Origin: a virus
DNA length: 34,501 bases
Strand: one strand, 5' to 3'
Virus record (IMG/VR): IMGVR_UViG_3300036791_000521
Coordinates: 1 to 34,501 of that record
Position numbers and translations under genes: made by a program. Under the pieces are notes generated by a model. The model searched no databases, was not told the DNA's origin, and saw only the letters and a program-made list of their open reading frames with translations. Positions 30,781 through 34,501 of this stretch are shown in pieces (position 1 is the first letter of the stretch; the number at the start of each line of letters is the position of its first letter).

Positions 30781-30966
30781 CTATAGGTCGGCCCCGACCA
30801 GGGTAACGACGGCAAATGGTGTGTATTCGTCTGCCGGTTCGATCCTGGCCTCGACTAAAACGAATGAGCCATCCTCATAATAAAGTTGGATCCGCCCGTC
30901 GTCGGGGACGTTTGCCAGTGCCGCCCGTAGTTGCCCTACGGTCATGGTCTCTGGTTCGCTGGACAT
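30781..30966 (-). CDS. Small acidic protein, 61 aa
   Basis: The protein MSSEPETMTVGQLRAALANV continues PDDGRIQLYYEDGSFVLVEA, a form seen in small actinobacterial proteins that begin MTVGELRAAL..VPDD. It is likely a compact alpha-beta fold. ATG 30966 is preceded by AGGAG within an SD hairpin. Role unknown. Confidence 0.62.
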   Translation of the reverse strand: MSSEPETMTVGQLRAALANVPDDGRIQLYYEDGSFVLVEARIEPADEYTPFAVVTLVGADL

Positions 30967-31059
30967 AATAGGTTGTGCTCCTTCCACACAATGAGGACCG
31001 TGCTGGTCTCTCTGCATGGGTAAATCCCCAGGTTTCATCCTGGGGATTCACTCAATGGA
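30967..31059 (-). promoter_or_regulatory. Structured leader, family 2
   Basis: First hairpin (31023-31048): AAUCCCCAGG/CCUGGGGAUU around AUGAAA. Second (30993-31010): GAGACC/GGUCCUC with one bulged C. SD hairpin (30973-30991): UUGUG/CACAA around UGGAAGGAG, 6 nt before the AUG. The distal stem differs from the previous two leaders while the SD hairpin is conserved. Confidence 0.76.
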
Positions 31060-31335
31060 TTAGGCCGACTGTGAGAAAACAGTCTTGCTGGCCCCCCGTG
31101 AAAGGGTACCAACGGCCACCAGGTTGTCGCCATCGAAGACGCTGAGAATGAGGTTATCATTCCGCCCCGTCCACGAAATCTGGACCGCCGGAAGGTCGAA
31201 AAGACCGTCCGCCAACCAGGACTCAACCTTGGCCTTGGCCTTGGAAATACCGTGGGCCCGGAGGGCCACCGGCTGGGAGCCGTCCCACTCGAAAGTGAAA
31301 ACGGTATCTGCCACCATGTTGTTGAACACGGCCAT
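31060..31335 (-). CDS. Hypothetical protein, paralogue of the next gene
   Basis: The 91-aa protein (MAVFNNMVADTVFTFEWDGS) is a tandem paralogue of the gene at 31427-31696: both share ALRAHGISKAKAKVESWLAD and a VFDGD(N/D)LV segment. The pair is close at DNA level, including part of the downstream hairpin, so it is a fairly recent duplication. ATG 31335 is chosen, 8 nt from AGGAG; the frame continues to 31353 in the leader. Function unknown. Confidence 0.72.
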   Translation of the reverse strand: MAVFNNMVADTVFTFEWDGSQPVALRAHGISKAKAKVESWLADGLFDLPAVQISWTGRNDNLILSVFDGDNLVAVGTLSRGASKTVFSQSA

Positions 31336-31426
31336 AACTTGTGCTCCTTCCACACAATGAGAGACCGGATTGGTCTCTCTGCGTGGGTAAATCCCCCGGT
31401 TTCATCCAGGGGATTCACTCAATGGA
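31336..31426 (-). promoter_or_regulatory. Structured leader, family 2
   Basis: First hairpin (31390-31415): AAUCCCCUGG/CCGGGGGAUU with a U.G pair possible only on the leftward RNA. Second (31359-31379): GAGAGACC/GGUCUCUC, perfect. SD hairpin (31339-31357): UUGUG/CACAA around UGGAAGGAG, 3 nt before the AUG. Confidence 0.82.
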
Positions 31427-31696
31427 TTAGGCCGTTTGGGTGAAAACCTCTTGGCCGGCCCCCCGGTAAAGGGTTGCCACGGTGACCAAATCGTCACCGT
31501 CGAAAACATTGAGTACCCAATGATCCCCAACGCTGGTCCACGAAATGTTGACTGCCGGAAGGTCGATATAACCATCCGCCAACCACGATTCAACCTTGGC
31601 CTTGGCCTTGGAAATACCGTGAGCCCTCAGGGCCAATGGACCGGAGCCGTCATCGTAAGTGAAGACGGTGTTTGCCGGGATATTGTTGTTAAACAT
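31427..31696 (-). CDS. Hypothetical protein, first gene of the leftward block
   Basis: The 89-aa protein (MFNNNIPANTVFTYDDGSGP) shares about 60 percent of residues with its downstream paralogue, densest over the ALRAHGISKAKAKVESWLAD helix. The mixed alpha/beta pattern and the conserved FDGD/RGA residues suggest one small domain. It is closest to the divergent region and so probably the first translated gene of the leftward transcript, a place where early host-takeover proteins often sit. Function unknown. Confidence 0.72.
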   Translation of the reverse strand: MFNNNIPANTVFTYDDGSGPLALRAHGISKAKAKVESWLADGYIDLPAVNISWTSVGDHWVLNVFDGDDLVTVATLYRGAGQEVFTQTA

Positions 31697-31750
31697 TGCT
31701 CATCCTTCCATGATGAACGATCCCCCAGGACCTTGTTGCCCTGGGGGAAT
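31697..31750 (-). promoter_or_regulatory. Leader of the first leftward gene
   Basis: SD hairpin (31700-31716): UCAUC/GAUGA around AUGGAAG, 3 nt before the AUG; its stem matches neither UUGUG/CACAA nor the family 1 stems. Upstream lies CCCCCAGG/CCUGGGGG (31722-31747). A middle hairpin like that of the other leaders is not clear here. Confidence 0.72.
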
Positions 31751-31825
31751 GGTGAGTGCCCTCACCGGGAAATCGTCCAATCATTGGAAGGGTATTGGAC
31801 GATAACCCGCTGGTGACATAGTCAC
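31751..31825. repeat. Inverted-repeat cluster
   Basis: GGTGAG/CTCACC (31751-31766), perfect TCGTCCAAT (31773-31781)/ATTGGACGA (31794-31802) and GTGAC/GTCAC (31813-31825) follow one another. The middle one is the best operator candidate for the leftward block. Confidence 0.6.
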
Positions 31826-31832
31826 TGTCTTG

Positions 31833-32095
31833 CCCCATACTGTCCTGCCATCGGACGTTTCTGGGGTCCCCCATACTGTCCTGCCATCGGACGTTTCTGG
31901 GGAGTCAGGGAATCCCCATACTGCCGTTGTTTCCGACGTTTCTGGGGATTCCTATTCGATTGTCAAGTACCTGGGGAGACTTGAGGCCACGTCACCTGGG
32001 GAGTACCGGAGATTTGAGTGATTGTCCGGTACGGTCGTGGTCCCACCTGGGGGATGGGTCCCCCCCTACTGTCCTGCCATCGGACGTTTCTGGGG
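31833..32095 (-). repeat. Four 34-bp imperfect palindromic repeats
   Basis: Copies at 31833-31866, 31869-31902, 31914-31947 and 32062-32095. Read leftward each has CCCCAGAAACGTC, a 10-11-bp centre and AGTATGGGG or a variant. Copy 3 keeps the ends but has a different centre of the same length. The two fixed boxes, GAAAC and GTAT, are 16 nt apart, as in promoter or operator half-sites. Confidence 0.68.
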
Positions 32096-32303
32096 GTCCC
32101 TGGGGGTCCCTGGGGGACCCCCTTGATCTCTTTAGGTTGTCAAGTTACAACTATCAACCATCTTATCACACGCGGGATTCTTAGGGCCAGAAGGATTCTT
32201 AGGGTCCTGACCAGGACTTTTGTGGGACCCCTTCCGGGATGTCCCCTTTTGTCCGACCTTGAAATGGCGTGGAGATTGACTCGAGACTGGCGCATCCCTC
32301 GAG

Positions 32304-32332
32304 GAAAAACCCTTGTCGCGTAAGGGTTTTTC
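32304..32332. terminator. Perfect 11-bp hairpin with A and T tracts, bidirectional
   Basis: GAAAAACCCTT (32304-32314) pairs with AAGGGTTTTTC (32322-32332) around GTCGCGT. The A5 and T5 runs lie inside the stem, giving a terminator-like element in both directions. It separates the 34-bp repeats from the tandem arrays. Confidence 0.7.
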
Positions 32333-32373
32333 GACGATCCGGGGTCATATACGGACCCCCGTTGCCAGGGATT

Positions 32374-32534
32374 TCCCTGGGGGTCCCTGGGGGTCCCTAG
32401 GGGGTCCCTGGGGGTCCCTGGGGGTCCCTGGGGGTCCCTGGGGGGTCCCTGGGGGTCCCTGGGGGTCCCTGGGGGTCCCTGGGGGTCCCTGGGTCCCTGG
32501 GTCCCTGGGGGTCCCTGGGGTCCCTGGGGGTCCC
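32374..32534 (+). repeat. Tandem 10-bp array GGGGGTCCCT
   Basis: About sixteen near-copies of GGGGGTCCCT, with a few 7-11-bp variants (GGGTCCCT), run from 32374; three more lie at 32091-32117. The unit has the palindrome GGGTCCC and a period near one helical turn. On the plus strand G-runs of 3-5 recur with 5-nt spacers, so G-quadruplexes are possible. Confidence 0.85.
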
Positions 32535-32770
32535 TGGGGGACGGGGACCGACCTGGGGGACGGGGACCGACCTGGGGGACCGACCTGGGGGACCGACCTG
32601 GGGACCGACCTGGGACCGACCTGGGGGACGGGGACCGACCTGGGGACCGACCTGGGGGACCGACCTGGGGGACCGACCTGGGGGACCGACCTGGGGGACC
32701 GACCTGGGGGACCGACCTGGGGGACGGGGACCGACCTGGGGGACCGACCTGGGGGACGGGGACCGACCTT
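32535..32770 (+). repeat. Tandem GACCGACCT array, sixteen copies
   Basis: Sixteen copies of GACCGACCT are separated by G-runs of varying length; units of 13 bp (GGGGGACCGACCT) and 19 bp (with an added GACGGG) alternate. It continues directly from the 10-bp array and ends at 32770, 73 nt before the ribbon-helix-helix gene. Confidence 0.85.
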
Positions 32771-32800
32771 GTGCGCCGCGTCCCCCGGTCGTGCTCAGGT

Positions 32801-32836
32801 AAATACTTGAATCGTCACGGTACTAAGAGGTATCAT
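32801..32836 (+). promoter_or_regulatory. Promoter of the ribbon-helix-helix gene, leaderless type
   Basis: AAATACTTGAAT (32801-32812) with TTGAAT as -35, an 18-nt spacer and TATCAT (32831-32836) as -10; the ATG at 32843 follows after 6 nt. The 12-mer and spacer are shared with 16536-16571. No Shine-Dalgarno sequence precedes the ATG. Confidence 0.62.
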
Positions 32837-32842
32837 GGCTCC

Positions 32843-33025
32843 ATGCCCACTAAGAGAATCCGCTCGACCAATACCCTGGAAAAGTCGGAGGTTGCTGAGA
32901 CCGTTTCCGTAAACGTCCCATTGCCTAAGGACCTTCACCGCCAGTTGCGATTCCGTGCCTTTGACCTGGACATCACTCTGGCCGAGGCCGTGGCCCAGGC
33001 CCTCGAATACTGGTTGCAAGATTGA
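32843..33025 (+). CDS. Ribbon-helix-helix (CopG/ParG-like) DNA-binding protein
   Basis: The 60-aa protein has a basic, Ser/Thr-rich N-terminus, a beta strand (ETVSVNVPLPKDLHRQLRFR) and two helices (FDLDITLAEAVAQALEYWLQ), the full RHH domain. Such proteins bind DNA as dimers, often autoregulate and bind iterons. It lies directly after the repeat arrays. ATG 32843 is preferred over an upstream start because the promoter -10 lies just before it. Confidence 0.82.
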   Translation: MPTKRIRSTNTLEKSEVAETVSVNVPLPKDLHRQLRFRAFDLDITLAEAVAQALEYWLQD

Positions 33026-33228
33026 GTGCCCCCTACGGCCTTACTACTGGGAGTGATTGCCTCACCGGGAAAACCCAGTACGCCACCAAGAAAGTCGCGG
33101 CCGAGGCCGCGGCAGCGGCCCGGACCCGCGGCTGGCCCACCATGCGTGAGTACACCTGCCCCTATTGCCAGTGCTGGCACATCGGAAACACCCGAGCCAG
33201 CAACTCCAAAGCCCGCCACCGCCGATGA
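33022..33228 (+). CDS. Small zinc-binding protein (CPYC..WH type)
   Basis: The 68-aa protein starts at TTG 33022 (TTGA overlap). ATKKVAAEAAAAARTRGWPT is a charged helix, then YTCPYCQCWHIGNTR, a CxxC..WHxG motif common in small phage proteins, then a basic end. A nucleic-acid-binding role is plausible. It overlaps the next gene by ATGA. Confidence 0.68.
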   Translation: MSAPYGLTTGSDCLTGKTQYATKKVAAEAAAAARTRGWPTMREYTCPYCQCWHIGNTRASNSKARHRR

Positions 33229-33383
33229 AGCCATCCGACCATGTAAAGGCCGGGGAGTGCCCGTTCTGCCACGGCACAGGGCAAAGACCGGAGTTAACCA
33301 TACAGATTGCGGACCCCGACACCGCCGACCGGCTCGACCTATGCCCCCTTTGCGGTGGCACCAAAACCTGGCCCCCTGATTAA
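33225..33383 (+). CDS. Small double-CxxC zinc protein
   Basis: The 52-aa protein has two zinc knuckles, ECPFCHGTGQ and LCPLCGGTKT, like DnaJ-type CxxCxGxG repeats. ATG 33225 overlaps the previous stop. The short linker between knuckles (RPELTIQIADPDTADRL) supports one rubredoxin-like fold. Role unknown. Confidence 0.66.
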   Translation: MKPSDHVKAGECPFCHGTGQRPELTIQIADPDTADRLDLCPLCGGTKTWPPD

Positions 33384-33412
33384 CTGTCACACCCTGCGAG
33401 GAGACTTCCCAC

Positions 33413-33697
33413 ATGCAATACGCCATGAGCAACGGAAACCCCCGAGCTCGCCACGACCCATTGGTGGGCCTGGAAGCCAGCCGCAAAGTCGGCTTTGCCC
33501 TGTTCTACCAAGAGCGGGAACGAGCCGATGGCCTGGCCCAGGTCAGCCACCGCCAGCGAGAGCGCATCGAACTTCTGCTCGAGGCATTGCTCGAGCTAGT
33601 CGACGCCGTGCTGACGGCACGCAACATCGACGCTTTTGCCTTTGCCCTACGCATCCGCACTCTCATTGACCGCTTCATTGCCGAGGAGGAGCAATGA
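33413..33697 (+). CDS. Helical hypothetical protein
   Basis: The 94-aa protein is almost entirely helical: HRQRERIELLLEALLELVDA, then VLTARNIDAFAFALRIRTLI. GAGGAG lies about 10 nt before ATG 33413; ATG 33425 is also possible. The heptad-like Leu spacing suggests a dimer or coiled coil. It overlaps the next gene by ATGA. Confidence 0.64.
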   Translation: MQYAMSNGNPRARHDPLVGLEASRKVGFALFYQERERADGLAQVSHRQRERIELLLEALLELVDAVLTARNIDAFAFALRIRTLIDRFIAEEEQ

Positions 33698-33963
33698 CCA
33701 ACGAGGAGCACTACGTCGACCACACCGACGTTGCCATCACCAAGCAAGACATGGAGGCGCTGGCTGCCAACGCCGAGCAAGACTGGGACATCGACCAAGT
33801 CATACGCCACAACCTCTATATCGGCTGGATCATGGGTCTTGCCAATGGCGCCGACGTCACTGCCATTCGGCACGGTGGCGGTAATCGCGTGCTCATCAAC
33901 CTGAGCAACGAAGCCAGCCTCACCCTGATCGTGCCCTACCCGCCACAGGACTGGCAGCCATGA
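33694..33963 (+). CDS. Hypothetical protein, 89 aa
   Basis: The protein starts MTNEEHYVDHTDVAITKQDM and has one long hydrophobic-rich helix region (VIRHNLYIGWIMGLANGADV) followed by beta strands (RVLINLSNEASLTLIVPYPP). It could be a small alpha/beta domain. Overlaps the next gene by ATGA. No family recognised. Confidence 0.64.
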   Translation: MTNEEHYVDHTDVAITKQDMEALAANAEQDWDIDQVIRHNLYIGWIMGLANGADVTAIRHGGGNRVLINLSNEASLTLIVPYPPQDWQP

Positions 33964-34501
33964 CCCCTAACGCCGACTACGGGGCGTTATTGGAGGACGC
34001 CGCCTGCTTGCTGATCGAGGTGCGTCGAGTCTGCACTGGCTCGCCTCCGCACCAGATCGTGGGCGACAACCTCAACGCCATGAAAACCTGCCCCGCCCAT
34101 ATAGATCAAGCGGGAACGCCGTGTGGGGCCGAGTTGTTCGACGGCCAGTTGATCGGGGAACGGGACGAGGACGCCATGGCGGTCATCGCTCGCCTGATGG
34201 GCGCAATCGGTGACCGAATGGCACCCCCTAAGAACAGTGGTGCCCCATGGAACGCGGACTACGAGGCACTTATCGTTGAAGCCCGCATGGGTCAGGACGG
34301 CTGCGAGGATTGCGTTTTGCTGGGGATGCTCGCCGATGCTCTGGAACAATTACTGGCCCATATCGAAGGGGTGCCCGCGATGCCTAACGCCGACCGTGGG
34401 GCAGTTATCAAGAGCCTGATCAGTCGCAACCTCGATGTGCTCAATCGCCTAGAGCCGCATCTGGGCTGCGCCTGTTGTCATGGCCCGCTTATCGGTGGGC
34501 G
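33960..34501 (+). CDS. Partial repeat-containing protein, cut by window edge
   Basis: At least 180 codons are open to the window end without stop. Three internal repeats begin NADYGALLEDA, NADYEALIVEA and NADRGAVIKSL, each heading a helical unit with Cys pairs (CPAHIDQAGTPC, CEDCVLLGMLAD, CACCHGPLIGG). The last cysteines look like the first half of a zinc knuckle. If the window is circular, the same frame continues without a stop to 278-280 at the left end; that would give 273 aa, though the last part does not look coding. Confidence 0.66.
   Translation, partial: MTPNADYGALLEDAACLLIEVRRVCTGSPPHQIVGDNLNAMKTCPAHIDQAGTPCGAELFDGQLIGERDEDAMAVIARLMGAIGDRMAPPKNSGAPWNADYEALIVEARMGQDGCEDCVLLGMLADALEQLLAHIEGVPAMPNADRGAVIKSLISRNLDVLNRLEPHLGCACCHGPLIGG

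Larger units (their letters stand above)
31697..32842. other. 1.1-kb non-coding divergent region, candidate origin or operator
   Basis: Leftward genes start at its left edge and rightward genes at its right edge. It contains, in order: an SD-hairpin leader, inverted repeats, four 34-bp repeats, an AT-richer core with two GGATTCTTAGGG copies (32175, 32193), a bidirectional hairpin (32304-32332), a 10-bp tandem array, a GACCGACCT array and a promoter. No frame here has protein-like composition. Such stacks of repeats beside an AT-rich patch fit a replication origin or partition site. Confidence 0.6.

Noticed and set aside
31830-32021. Repeat-coded frame with PHTVLPSDVSG units
   Set aside because: The frame has only a TTG start, no Shine-Dalgarno sequence, and exists because the 34-bp repeats are spaced by multiples of three for the first three copies. 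The fourth copy is out of phase. The repeats look like DNA elements.
31833-32095. CRISPR array
   Set aside because: Four repeats with gaps of 2, 11 and 114 bp are not spacer-like, and no cas gene is present.
32125-32164. Leftward promoter TTGATA-17-TAAAGA
   Set aside because: The -10 is weak and it lies more than 400 nt from the first leftward gene; a start within the 34-bp repeats is equally likely.
32313-32810. 165-aa Gly/Pro/Trp-rich frame over the tandem arrays
   Set aside because: It is the translation of the GGGGGTCCCT and GACCGACCT arrays, which simply lack stops in that frame; composition is set by the repeats and indels of 1-3 bp would break it.
1-34501. tRNA genes, integrase and attachment sites
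   Set aside because: No T-arm GGTTCGA-type sequence in a cloverleaf context and no tyrosine or serine recombinase motif was seen, so lysogeny by integration is not supported.

Overview
The window looks like most or all of a small siphovirus genome (34.5 kb, GC-rich). The host is probably an actinobacterium. This is inferred from the GC-rich codon use, the frequent GTG and TTG starts, the actinophage-like gene order and three promoter-like sites that sit directly on start codons, as for leaderless mRNAs. I see no integrase, tRNA, CRISPR array or insertion sequence.

Layout. (1) 1-643 is non-coding and ends in a perfect 15-bp inverted repeat touching the small terminase start. (2) 644-16528, rightward, is the virion and lysis block in canonical order: small and large terminase, HK97-type portal, prohead protease, major capsid, an IPT/TIG protein, head-tail connectors, major tail protein, frameshifted tail assembly chaperones, tape measure, minor tail proteins, amidase endolysin and holin-like peptides. 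(3) 16537-23735, rightward, is the DNA-metabolism block: XRE regulator, RusA-like resolvase, PD-(D/E)XK nuclease, a possible SSB, primase-polymerase/helicase, zinc-ribbon proteins and a cupin-like protein. It ends in a bidirectional terminator. (4) 23768-31696, leftward, holds seventeen mostly small genes plus a MoxR/CobS-type AAA ATPase and a partner with HExxH and VWA motifs. (5) 31697-32842 is a 1.1-kb non-coding divergent region packed with inverted and tandem repeats, a candidate origin, operator or centromere. (6) 32843-34501, rightward, is a set of small early-type genes led by a ribbon-helix-helix protein. The last gene is cut by the window edge.

The most unusual feature is in block 4. 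Each of its twelve translation units is preceded by a structured leader of about 54-93 nt. Eleven have three consecutive stem-loops; the leader of the first unit shows two clear ones. In every leader the last stem-loop places the Shine-Dalgarno sequence in its loop. The stem sequences differ between leaders but pairing is kept, and several G.U pairs are possible only on the leftward RNA strand. This points to a family of RNA elements acting on translation or mRNA processing.

The large number of CTCGAG palindromes, the codon-use patch inside the major tail gene and the repeat arrays next to the ribbon-helix-helix gene are further features not explained by ordinary phage coding. All functional calls rest on motif recognition by eye.
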